The notes: generated by a model from the letters alone, not told the origin. A DNA stretch of 5,830 nt from an uncultured Eubacteriales bacterium (GCA_900555785.1 USMO01000106.1:1-5830); one strand, 5' to 3'; positions 1 to 5,739 are shown, counted from the first letter of the stretch. Program-made: numbers and translations.

Positions 1-84
1 GTCCTGTTTTTTGAAAAATAGGTCAAAATGCAGCTCCTAAATTCAAATATTCCGCAAGGTGTGCGAACCACAAGATATGGTAAC

Positions 85-120
85 AAAAAAGCACAAGACC
101 TACTAAATCTTGTGCTTTTT
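85..120 (-). terminator. Bidirectional intrinsic terminator after tRNA-Trp
   Basis: An 8-bp perfect stem (GCACAAGA at 91-98 with TCTTGTGC at 108-115) encloses a 9-nt loop. It is flanked by a run of A at 85-90 and a run of T at 116-120, so the helix can be extended by A-U pairs and there is a U-tail on either strand. On the minus strand it lies 31 bases beyond the tRNA 3' end, which makes it the natural terminator of the tRNA transcript. It could also stop plus-strand transcription entering from the left edge. A second small inverted repeat (TTTGTAG 125-131 / CTACAAA 142-148) sits between the tRNA and this hairpin and may form part of the trailer that is processed away. Confidence 0.8.
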
Positions 121-150
121 ATGTTTTGTAGCTTTTTCGTACTACAAAGA

Positions 151-226
151 TGGCAGGGGCAGGAGGATTCGAACCCGCGACCCACGGTTTTGGAGACCGG
201 TACTCTACCAGCTGAGCTATACCCCT
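151..226 (-). tRNA. tRNA-Trp (anticodon CCA)
   Basis: On the minus strand these 76 bases fold as a tRNA: acceptor AGGGGTA pairs perfectly with TGCCCCT, the D-stem is GCTC/GAGT, the anticodon loop is CTCCAAA (anticodon CCA, tryptophan), the variable loop has 5 nt, the T-loop is TTCGAAT, the discriminator is G, and the 3' CCA is encoded. The G discriminator with a CCA anticodon agrees with tRNA-Trp identity. Two helix positions do not pair: 27-43 is C-U at the base of the anticodon stem and 50-64 is C-C in the T-stem. All invariant bases are otherwise present, so I call it a probable functional gene. It has its own promoter upstream and a terminator downstream, so it is a single-gene transcript independent of the AraC-type gene on the same strand. 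Confidence 0.95.
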
Positions 227-247
227 ATGTGCTTCACAGCATAGATT

Positions 248-276
248 ATTATAGCACACTTTTCTCCGAATTGCAA
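248..276 (-). promoter_or_regulatory. Sigma70-type promoter of tRNA-Trp
   Basis: Reading the minus strand, a TTGCAA -35 box (271-276) is followed after exactly 17 bases by a consensus TATAAT -10 box (248-253). The -10 is preceded by TG one base upstream, giving an extended -10, TGCTATAAT. The predicted start is near 241, leaving a leader of about 15 nt before the tRNA 5' end at 226. The 10-mer TATTATAGCA (247-256 on the plus strand) recurs at 1271-1280 in the promoter of the AraC-type gene, so the two promoters share an identical -10 region. Confidence 0.85.
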
Positions 277-306
277 GTCCTTTTTCAAAAAAATTTCCGG
301 TTTGGA

Positions 307-345
307 GCGAAAAACTTTTCTCCCGTCCCGCGCCGGACCGAAAAC
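307..345 (-). terminator. Possible weak terminator of the AraC-type gene
   Basis: Just past the stop codon of the regulator, minus-strand GTCC and GGAC arms can pair. After one mismatch the helix extends through several A-U and G-U pairs and is followed by a TTTTT run at about 310-315. The helix is short, contains wobble pairs and a mismatch, and has not been folded computationally. The tRNA promoter follows closely, so a terminator here makes sense, but this one is only a candidate. Confidence 0.3.
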
Positions 346-349
346 GCGG

Positions 350-1231
350 TCAGGTCCTCCCCGGAATGCCGGCTTTGCGGAACCGGTAGGGCGTGGTCCC
401 CTTCGCCTGCCGGAATTTGGCGATGAAATACGCCGGTGTCGAAAACCCAACCTGCAATGCTATGTCGGTCACGCTCAAATCGGTTGTCAGCAGCAGCTTT
501 TCTGCCTCCCGCAGGCGAACGCCGCAGACGTAATCCGGAAACGAGCATTTCATCGTCCGGGCAAACAGCCGGGAGACTGCCACCGGGCTGATTCCGCACA
601 CGTCCGCAACGTCCCGCTCGCTGATGTCCGCAAAGTGTGCCCGGATATACGCAAGCGCGGTCTGCATCGTCTCCCGGTCAGCAGGAGGGGTCCGGTCCCG
701 CATCCAGGGGCAGGTCTCCCGCCAGCGCCGCAACAGGAACAGGATGACCCGAATCACGTCCGCGCGCAGGCTCAGCTCGTAGCCGAACAGATGCCCCTCC
801 CATTCTGCCATCATGCGCGGCAGAATCGTCGGAATTTCGGTATCCTCCAGTTCCTCCGGCGAGAAGACCGACTGCCGCTCGGTGGATTGCTCCATCAGGG
901 TCAGCGCGTAGCCGAATTCCGCGCCGGTCTGCTCGACGGAGATCAGCATCTGCGGCAAAAATTTGACCACAATGTATTCGCTGGGACCGCCCTCGTAGTA
1001 CACGTTGTGCGCGTCCCCCGCCTGAATGACGGTCAGCCCGCCCGGCACCAAAAGGGTGCTGCGGTTGCCGATATACACCCTCGCTGTGCCGGAAAGACCG
1101 AACAGCAGCTCGGTATAGTCGTGATAATGCATATTCTCGTGATGCTGAGACGGGCGCAGCAAACGGATCCGGATGCATTCAATTGGCAGAACCTCCCCGC
1201 CCCGCCGGACCATCCCCTCATCGTAAATCAT
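350..1231 (-). CDS. AraC-family transcriptional regulator
   Basis: This 293-residue protein is a DNA-binding transcription regulator. The N-terminal half resembles the cupin-like sensor domain of AraC proteins, with a metal/ligand-pocket style HYHDYTELLF stretch (about 35-44) and a LVPGGLTVIQAGDAHNV segment (about 61-77) typical of this fold. The C-terminal 100 residues hold two helix-turn-helix units: DVADVCGISPVAVSRLFARTM (about 207-227) and SVTDIALQVGFSTPAYFIAKFR (about 253-274), followed by the family signature KGTTPYRFRK (277-286). Length is normal for the family. The start is fixed by an AAGGAGG site (1236-1242) 4 bases upstream. It diverges from the ThuA/oxidoreductase operon across a 128-bp spacer, the classical arrangement of a local activator, so it probably controls that operon and perhaps itself. 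The ligand cannot be deduced; a carbohydrate is the usual guess for this family and context. The family call is secure; the target is inference. Confidence 0.92.
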   Translation of the reverse strand: MIYDEGMVRRGGEVLPIECIRIRLLRPSQHHENMHYHDYTELLFGLSGTARVYIGNRSTLLVPGGLTVIQAGDAHNVYYEGGPSEYIVVKFLPQMLISVEQTGAEFGYALTLMEQSTERQSVFSPEELEDTEIPTILPRMMAEWEGHLFGYELSLRADVIRVILFLLRRWRETCPWMRDRTPPADRETMQTALAYIRAHFADISERDVADVCGISPVAVSRLFARTMKCSFPDYVCGVRLREAEKLLLTTDLSVTDIALQVGFSTPAYFIAKFRQAKGTTPYRFRKAGIPGRT

Positions 1232-1271
1232 GATGCCTCCTTGAAAAAAATTGATATTTCAGGATAAAAAT

Positions 1272-1280
1272 ATTATAGCA
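1272..1280 (-). promoter_or_regulatory. Extended -10 promoter of the AraC-type gene
   Basis: On the minus strand TGCTATAAT is a consensus extended -10. The predicted start is near 1265, giving a leader of about 33 nt. The region 17 bp upstream reads TAGCAC, a poor -35, and it overlaps the -10 box of the opposing plus-strand promoter. The extended TG may compensate for the weak -35, or a bound regulator may be needed. Confidence 0.6.
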
Positions 1281-1295
1281 TATTTTCCGCGTTTG

Positions 1296-1304
1296 TGCTA
1301 TACT
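1296..1304 (+). promoter_or_regulatory. Extended -10 promoter of the ThuA/oxidoreductase operon
   Basis: TGCTATACT matches an extended -10 with one change from consensus. No good -35 lies 17-18 bp upstream (TAGCAT or ATAGCA), and that position falls on the -10 of the divergent minus-strand promoter. The start would be near 1311, leaving a leader of about 50 nt. A good -10 with a missing -35 is typical of activator-dependent promoters, consistent with control by the adjacent AraC-type protein. Confidence 0.55.
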
Positions 1305-1359
1305 TTTCTTGAAAATAATCCGGAAAACCGGAAAAAACGATATAAAGGAGAGCAAAAAA

Positions 1360-2088
1360 ATGATACGTGTTCTGGTTTGGAACGAATTTCAGCACGAAAA
1401 AAAGAGCGAAACGGTCAAAAAAGTCTATCCGAACGGAATCCATACGGTAATCGCCGATTTTCTTCGCTGCGATGACATCGAGGTCGAAACCGCTACGCTG
1501 GACGACGAAAACTGCGGCATCACCAAGGAACGGCTGGACAAAACCGATGTTCTGATCTGGTGGGGACACATGGCACATGACAAGGTTCCGGACGAGGTGG
1601 TTACGCTGGTCCGCGACGCAGTACTCACCGGCATGGGCATGATCTTCCTGCACTCGGCGCACCACTCCAAGCCCTTCCGCGCGCTGCTGGGCACCTCCTG
1701 CAACCTGACCTGGCGGGAATCCGGCGACAGTGAGCGGCTCTGGGTCATCGAGCCGTCCCATCCCATCACCCGTGGCATCGACCGCACCTTCACGCTGGAA
1801 CATGAGGAAACCTACGGCGAGCCGTTCGTCATCCCCACGCCTGATAAACTCCTGCTTATCGGCACCTATTCCGGCGGCGAGGTCTTCCGCTCCGGCTGCC
1901 TCTGGGAGCGCGGAAACGGCAAGATTTTCTATCTCCAGCCCGGCCATGAGAGCTTCCCGACCTTCTATGTACCCGAGATTCAGACCATCATCAAGAATGC
2001 GGTCCGCTTTGTAGCGCCGACTTATCGGGAATACATCACCTGCCCGAACGTTCGCTTCATCACCGATGACGAACCGTACGTGAAATAA
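1360..2088 (+). CDS. ThuA-domain protein (trehalose-utilisation type)
   Basis: A 242-residue cytoplasmic protein spanning essentially the whole ThuA domain, a class-I glutamine-amidotransferase-like fold. Visible family landmarks are the N-terminal strand IRVLVWNEF (2-10), LIWWGHMAHD (65-74), the glycine/histidine turn GMGMIFLHSAHHS (91-103), HPITRGI (134-140), the EETYGEP segment (149-155) and GNGKIFYLQPGHE (185-197). The enzymatic step of ThuA is not settled. In rhizobia it works with the dehydrogenase ThuB in catabolism of trehalose-like disaccharides via 3-keto sugars. The start chosen is the ATG preceded by AAAGGAG (1344-1350) at 9-nt spacing. A TTG at 1309 in frame would add 17 residues lying upstream of this ribosome binding site and probably upstream of the transcript start, so it is not used. 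It is first in a two-gene operon with the Gfo/Idh/MocA oxidoreductase 42 bp downstream, which supports a sugar-oxidation role. Substrate unknown. Confidence 0.9.
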   Translation: MIRVLVWNEFQHEKKSETVKKVYPNGIHTVIADFLRCDDIEVETATLDDENCGITKERLDKTDVLIWWGHMAHDKVPDEVVTLVRDAVLTGMGMIFLHSAHHSKPFRALLGTSCNLTWRESGDSERLWVIEPSHPITRGIDRTFTLEHEETYGEPFVIPTPDKLLLIGTYSGGEVFRSGCLWERGNGKIFYLQPGHESFPTFYVPEIQTIIKNAVRFVAPTYREYITCPNVRFITDDEPYVK

Positions 2089-2130
2089 TCAAAAGTAAAA
2101 TCAATTCTTATTCTAAAAGGAGATCGAACA

Positions 2131-3213
2131 ATGGCAAAACTGATTAAAATCGGCATCATCGGCTGCGGCGGCATTGCCAACGGCAAACATATGCCGGCAC
2201 TGGCAAAGGTCGAGGATGCGGAAATGATCGCGTTCTGCGACATCATCCCCGAGCGCGCCGAAAAGGCTGCAAAAGAGTTCGGAACACCGGACGCAAAGGT
2301 CTACACCGACTACCGCGAACTGCTGAAGGACAAGACGATTGATGTTGTTCATGTCTGCACGCCGAACCGTTCGCACAGCTTCATCACGGTGGATGCGCTG
2401 GAGGCAGGCAAGCACGTCATGTGCGAAAAGCCGATGGCAATCAACTCTGCCGAGGCGCAGAAGATGCTGGACGCAGCAAAGCGCACCGGCAAGAAGCTGT
2501 CGATCGGCTACCAGAACCGCTTCCGTGACGATTCGCTTTACCTGAAGAAGGAAGCCGAGGACGGCACGTTCGGCGACATCTATTTTGCAAAGGCAACCGC
2601 AATCCGCCGCCGCGCGGTCCCGACCTGGGGCGTGTTCCTCAACGAATACGAGCAGGGCGGCGGTCCGCTGATCGACATCGGCACGCATGCGCTCGACCTG
2701 ACCCTTTGGATGATGAACAACTACAAGCCGAAGTATTGCGTCGGTACCGCTTATCACAAGCTGAACAACGACACCGACCAGGCAAACATGTGGGGCAACT
2801 GGGAGCCGGAGAAGTTCACGGTTGAGGATTCGGCTTTCGGCTTTGTGGTCATGGAGAACGGCGCGACCATCATGCTGGAGTCCTCCTGGGCGCTGAACAC
2901 GCTGGACGTGCGCGAAGCGACCACTGCATTCTGCGGCACCAAAGCGGGTGCGGACATGATCGGCGGCGTGCGCATCAACGGCGTACGCAACGGCCGGCAG
3001 TACGTGCTGGAGCCGAACTTCAAGGTCGGCGGCGTTGCATTCAATGACGGTAAGAAGAACGAAGGTCCCGCTGACCGTGAGGAGCGCCTCTGGATTGAGG
3101 CGGTCCGCAACGACACCGCGCCGATTACCCTGCCCGAGCAGGCATTCTGCGTCACGCGGATTCTCGAAGGCATCTATACCTCTGCAAAGACCGGCGAAAT
3201 CTACAGGTTCTGA
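2131..3213 (+). CDS. Gfo/Idh/MocA-family NAD(P)-dependent oxidoreductase
   Basis: A 360-residue soluble dehydrogenase, the usual length of the family. The N-terminal Rossmann fold starts with the dinucleotide motif IGIIGCGGIA (7-16), and an acidic residue ends the second strand (FCDIIPERA, 35-43), which suggests NAD rather than NADP. The family signature CEKP (98-101) supplies the catalytic lysine K100. GGGPLIDIGTHALDL (176-190) supplies D182 and H186, completing the lysine-aspartate-histidine active site. The C-terminal alpha/beta domain follows. Members oxidise or reduce sugars, inositols and glycosides, often at C3. The ribosome binding site AAAAGGAG (2115-2122) sits 8 bases before the ATG. 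It is co-transcribed with the ThuA-type gene, matching the known ThuA plus dehydrogenase pairing, so a ThuB-like role on a sugar or glycoside is a reasonable inference. The exact substrate cannot be assigned. An uninterrupted 397-codon frame on the opposite strand is a composition shadow. Confidence 0.93.
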   Translation: MAKLIKIGIIGCGGIANGKHMPALAKVEDAEMIAFCDIIPERAEKAAKEFGTPDAKVYTDYRELLKDKTIDVVHVCTPNRSHSFITVDALEAGKHVMCEKPMAINSAEAQKMLDAAKRTGKKLSIGYQNRFRDDSLYLKKEAEDGTFGDIYFAKATAIRRRAVPTWGVFLNEYEQGGGPLIDIGTHALDLTLWMMNNYKPKYCVGTAYHKLNNDTDQANMWGNWEPEKFTVEDSAFGFVVMENGATIMLESSWALNTLDVREATTAFCGTKAGADMIGGVRINGVRNGRQYVLEPNFKVGGVAFNDGKKNEGPADREERLWIEAVRNDTAPITLPEQAFCVTRILEGIYTSAKTGEIYRF

Positions 3214-3347
3214 GGAAAAAGGGCTCTTTGACAATCGTCGGGGTGGAAAAATCTGACGAACCGGTAAGAAGCCGTTGAACAGCATAGGGAAAGCGTCACA
3301 AAGCATATCCCCACTCCCACCCCAAAAGCAAATGATTGCCCCTGGGC

Positions 3348-3395
3348 AAAAGAGCGGTTACCGCACACGTCACAAGTGCGATAGCCGCTCTTTTT
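3348..3395 (+). terminator. Strong intrinsic terminator of the ThuA/oxidoreductase operon
   Basis: AAAAGAGCGG (3348-3357) pairs perfectly with CCGCTCTTTT (3385-3394). The stem continues inward through three more pairs, one of them a wobble, a C-A mismatch, and a perfect CGCAC/GTGCG helix (3362-3366 with 3376-3380), closing on a 9-nt loop. The right arm runs into TTTTT (3391-3395), a proper U-tail for the plus strand. It lies about 135 bp after the oxidoreductase stop. On the minus strand the arm ends in TTTT, so it may also stop the convergent DUF2079 transcript. An adjoining 6-bp palindrome (3336-3349) shares bases with its foot and could compete with it. Confidence 0.88.
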
Positions 3396-3490
3396 GTCAA
3401 ATTCGCACCGCGTCTTACCACGCAGCACGGAAAGTTCAGAAGCACGGTCAACAAACCCCGGCTGAGGAAAGTTCGGGGATGATGAGGGAG

Positions 3491-3576
3491 GTTTGGAGGG
3501 AGAAGCGTCGCGAAGCGACGGTAGCGGCTTGCCGCGTTGGGGTCATCTTCGAAAGGGGGCTCCTTCTCCCTCCAAG
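3491..3576. repeat. Nested palindromic block (possible interspersed repeat)
   Basis: A 13-bp perfect inverted repeat, TTGGAGGGAGAAG (3493-3505) and CTTCTCCCTCCAA (3563-3575), encloses 57 bases. Inside are two further perfect hairpins back to back: CGTCGC-GAA-GCGACG (3506-3520) and GCGGC-TT-GCCGC (3524-3535). The result is a long stem topped by at least two small hairpins. No T-run follows on either strand, so it does not look like an ordinary terminator. The compact nested design resembles palindromic intergenic repeats or tiny non-autonomous elements found in many copies in clostridial genomes, but copy number cannot be judged from one window. It could instead protect the 3' end of the DUF2079 mRNA. 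Confidence 0.65.
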
Positions 3577-3593
3577 GTCTTCTCTCCCCCTCC

Positions 3594-5396
3594 CTACCTC
3601 TTCCGCAGGATTACAATCAAGCCGGGGTAGTTTGCCTCGGTCTCGTAGCCTTGGGCAAGGTAGGCGCGCTGGTATTTTTCCCAGTTGCTGTAGCGCGCGT
3701 CAATGACAACATAGTCGACATCCGGCTCGTTGTTGTGATACGCCAGCTCGTAAATCTCGGCGCGGTCCGCTAAATGCGCCAGAAGGAAGGTCGAACAGCA
3801 CACCGATGCATCGTCCGGAACCGTGTCCAGAATCTCCTCCATCTTTGCAAAGGTCTCCCTGTCGCGGACCCAGCGCGTCCGGTAATTGGATAATACCGGG
3901 GTCACCGAATACAGATAGAAGCAAAGCGTGCAGGCGCAGGCAATCCCCAGCAGCGTCCGTTTCACTCCAGCCATCCCCAGATCAGGAAGATTCAGGATGA
4001 GTGCGTAGAACAGGAACGCCGCAATGCCGAAATGATACTGAAAGCCAATGTTGTACTGATACTGATAATACGTCAGGAAATTGATCAGCACCGGAGCCAG
4101 CAGCAGCCAGCGCGACGTCTTTTTGACGCAAAACGGCAGCATCCCCAGCGGCAGGAACAGCTGAAAGAAATAGGTCACCTTTTCCCAGGAGGATTTCGAT
4201 GTTGTGAACAGCTGCGTGAGCAGGTAGCCCGGATTCAGCAGCGCGGTCTTCACCGCACCGAGCAGCCCGTCCTCCCGGTTGTAAATCAGGTTGTCAAACC
4301 GGCTGACCATCATCCCCAGCCCGTATTTTTTCAGCAGATACGCCGAAAGCGCAAAGTACCCGCCCGCCAGAACGGCAAGCCCGATCCCCTGCGCGTATTT
4401 TCGCCGCCCGAGGATCACGTACAGCGCAAAAAACAGCAGATAAACCGCTGCGTCCTCCTTCACCGACAGCACCAGAAGCGCCGAGAAAACCATCGGAATC
4501 GGGTGCCGCGTCTCGAAGAAATAGAACGTCAGCAGCAGAAACAGCGTCAGGAAACAGTTTTCGTGAATGTCGTAAAAGCACCCCGTGCTGATTGCCGGGT
4601 AAAAGGCATACAGCAGCCCGACAACCGCGGTTACTTTGCCCGACAGCCGGAAATGCCTGCAGAGCAGCAGCACCGGAATGATGCCCAGCATCAGCACGAC
4701 AGCCTGTCCGATTTGCAGCGTCTCCGGCGTTGGAAACAGGCACCACGCGGGGTACAGCAGATACCAGACCGGCGAGATGTGGACCGCAAAATGCGACAGC
4801 AGCCGGTCGCGCTCCGAGGTGCAGAGCGGCAGCCCCGTCCGCTTCATGTTGCAGAACATGTTGACGAACAGACCGAAATCGAAATTCGGGGACGAGAATG
4901 TCCGGTAGCGCAGAACGGTAATCGTTGAGATGACCGCGCAGGAGCCGACCGCTGCCAGCACCGCCACGCAGACCGCCCATTTGCGCGGCAGGCAGATGCG
5001 ATTCAGCAACTGCCGGTTTTCCCGCAGGGTGTACAGCAGAAACAGGCAATAGACCAGCGCGACCGCCAGCAAAAACAGGATGCCGTACTGATTCTCCCCC
5101 GTTGGCGCGTTCGCCAGCCAGACGCCGACGCAAGCGGTTGCGCCGCCAATGAGGAACCAGGAGTCGGTCTGCAGCCGCCACCGCCGCAGGACCAGCGCCA
5201 CGACGGAAAATGCGGCAAAGAGAACGGCAATCCAAAACAGCATCCCCTGCAGGGAGGCGTCCTGCCCCCAGGCGAGCTGCGCAAACTCCCGGTTTCCGAA
5301 GAGCCGGTACGCCGACACGCAGCACCACGCTGCCACCAGGCGGCAAAACAGCCGGTTCAGCGTCCATGGGGATGCGGCTTTCTCTTCCCGTGTCAT
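3594..5396 (-). CDS. DUF2079 polytopic membrane protein (GT-C-like)
   Basis: A 600-residue integral membrane protein with roughly a dozen hydrophobic segments (for example about 51-70, 80-95, 105-122, 141-160, 228-246, 256-270, 280-294, 301-330, 337-354, 410-424, 430-443, 455-470, 481-500). DUF2079 landmarks are present: NFDFGLFVNMF (171-181), SHFAVHISPVWYLLYPAW (201-218), CFYDIHENCF (273-282), SVKEDAAVYLL (311-321) and YNIGFQYHFG (448-457). A soluble C-terminal tail follows (about 515-600) with the typical VPDDASV and DYVVIDARYS elements. DUF2079 is regarded as related to GT-C glycosyltransferases, but no reaction is established and I see no glycan gene nearby. The start is the ATG at 5396, preceded by AAAGGAGG at 6-nt spacing. 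An in-frame ATG at 5474 would overlap the upstream gene by 77 bases and lacks a comparable site. The upstream PII-like stop is one base away (TGACATG), indicating translational coupling. The stop is TAG. Confidence 0.85.
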   Translation of the reverse strand: MTREEKAASPWTLNRLFCRLVAAWCCVSAYRLFGNREFAQLAWGQDASLQGMLFWIAVLFAAFSVVALVLRRWRLQTDSWFLIGGATACVGVWLANAPTGENQYGILFLLAVALVYCLFLLYTLRENRQLLNRICLPRKWAVCVAVLAAVGSCAVISTITVLRYRTFSSPNFDFGLFVNMFCNMKRTGLPLCTSERDRLLSHFAVHISPVWYLLYPAWCLFPTPETLQIGQAVVLMLGIIPVLLLCRHFRLSGKVTAVVGLLYAFYPAISTGCFYDIHENCFLTLFLLLTFYFFETRHPIPMVFSALLVLSVKEDAAVYLLFFALYVILGRRKYAQGIGLAVLAGGYFALSAYLLKKYGLGMMVSRFDNLIYNREDGLLGAVKTALLNPGYLLTQLFTTSKSSWEKVTYFFQLFLPLGMLPFCVKKTSRWLLLAPVLINFLTYYQYQYNIGFQYHFGIAAFLFYALILNLPDLGMAGVKRTLLGIACACTLCFYLYSVTPVLSNYRTRWVRDRETFAKMEEILDTVPDDASVCCSTFLLAHLADRAEIYELAYHNNEPDVDYVVIDARYSNWEKYQRAYLAQGYETEANYPGLIVILRKR

Positions 5397-5397
5397 G

Positions 5398-5739
5398 TCA
5401 GTCCTCCTTTCCTTCCGCAGGGGCTGCCGGCGTGGAAAGACCGACAACGCTGTCGACCGGCAGGCTGAATGCAATGCCCTGCGCCGGTGTCTTCAGCCCA
5501 ACGCTGCGGTACAGCGCGTGCAGAATGTCGTCCTTGATCTCTCTCGGAACCAGAATCATGACCATCTCTTTCTCCGGCTGAATCGTGATCTTGAAAAACG
5601 TCTCGGCTTCCTTCGCGGCGGTTCCTCTGGCAAACATAACCGTCCCGCCTCTCGCGCCAAATTCCTTTGCCGCATCCATCACCGCGTCCGAAAAACCCGC
5701 GTCCACTATGCAAACAATGACCTCATGCGTGTACTCCAT
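5398..5739 (-). CDS. PII-like signalling protein (GlnB/GlnK-related fold)
   Basis: A 113-residue soluble protein. The middle and C-terminal parts align by eye with the PII fold: helix 1 GFSDAVMDAAKEFGARGGTV (15-34), a MFARGT segment (35-40), strand ITIQPEKEMVMILVP (51-65), helix 2 REIKDDILHALYRSVGL (66-82), and the B/C-loop to last strand AQGIAFSLPVDSVVGL (86-101), the equivalent of GDGKIFVLPVEQVVRI in GlnB. Canonical PII proteins form trimers, bind ATP/ADP and 2-oxoglutarate, and act through the T-loop. Here the T-loop (about 40-50, AAKEAETFFK) is much shorter and lacks the uridylylated tyrosine, so it is a divergent PII-like protein rather than a classical nitrogen regulator. Similar short clostridial PII homologues are, as I recall, often beside DUF1538 membrane proteins; none is visible before the window edge. 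The ribosome binding site AAAGGAG lies 6 bases upstream of the ATG. It is coupled to the DUF2079 gene downstream. Confidence 0.8.
   Translation of the reverse strand: MEYTHEVIVCIVDAGFSDAVMDAAKEFGARGGTVMFARGTAAKEAETFFKITIQPEKEMVMILVPREIKDDILHALYRSVGLKTPAQGIAFSLPVDSVVGLSTPAAPAEGKED

Larger units (their letters stand above)
3214..3593. other. Non-coding gap between convergent transcription units
   Basis: This stretch of about 380 bp separates the oxidoreductase stop from the DUF2079 stop. I find no open frame with a ribosome binding site or recognisable protein. It holds, from left to right: a featureless segment of about 120 bp; a tight palindrome TTGCCC-CT-GGGCAA (3336-3349) abutting a strong U-tailed hairpin (3348-3395); a short segment with a 9-bp direct repeat GGAAAGTTC (3429-3437 and 3466-3474) and a CCCCG/CGGGG inverted pair (3456-3460, 3474-3478); and a nested palindromic block (3491-3576). 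The only promoter-like signal, a TTGACA at 3228-3233, has no matching -10. Confidence 0.7.

Noticed and set aside
1..84. Search for the start of a secE/rpmG-type gene after tRNA-Trp, as seen in many Firmicutes
   Set aside because: On the minus strand there is only a weak AGGAG with a TTG (about 24-40) and a TTGACC that could be a -35 box; the window ends too soon to support a gene or promoter.
28..426. 132-codon plus-strand frame across the tRNA
   Set aside because: It reads through the antisense strand of tRNA-Trp and its terminator and has no ribosome binding site.
302..1267. 321-codon open frame on the plus strand opposite the AraC-type gene
   Set aside because: It is antisense to a gene with clear family motifs, has no ribosome binding site, and its arginine/proline/glutamine-rich product is typical of a GC-rich antisense shadow.
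1309..1359. TTG start extending the ThuA protein by 17 residues
   Set aside because: No ribosome binding site precedes it, it lies at the predicted transcript start, and the ATG at 1360 has a strong AAAGGAG and begins at the usual first strand of the domain.
3228..3256. Perfect TTGACA -35 box after the oxidoreductase gene
   Set aside because: No -10 hexamer is found at 16-18 bp and no gene follows on the plus strand.
2113..3306. 397-codon minus-strand frame opposite the oxidoreductase
   Set aside because: The plus-strand protein has all Gfo/Idh/MocA motifs; the antisense frame has no start signal or recognisable domain and reflects GC-rich third positions.
3461..3478. GAGGAAAGTTCGGGG resembles the conserved GAGGAAAGTCCGGGC box of RNase P RNA
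   Set aside because: Only this short box is similar. The other conserved regions of RNase P RNA and the roughly 350-nt fold are missing, and the following DNA is a palindromic block and then the DUF2079 gene.
3493..3575. Possibility of a CRISPR array or a transposase-bearing insertion sequence at the palindromes
   Set aside because: There are no regularly spaced direct repeats, no transposase frame and no visible target-site duplication; only nested inverted repeats are present.
4032..4928. 298-codon plus-strand frame inside the DUF2079 gene
   Set aside because: It is glutamine/arginine-rich low-complexity sequence antisense to hydrophobic transmembrane codons, a known artefact, with no ribosome binding site.
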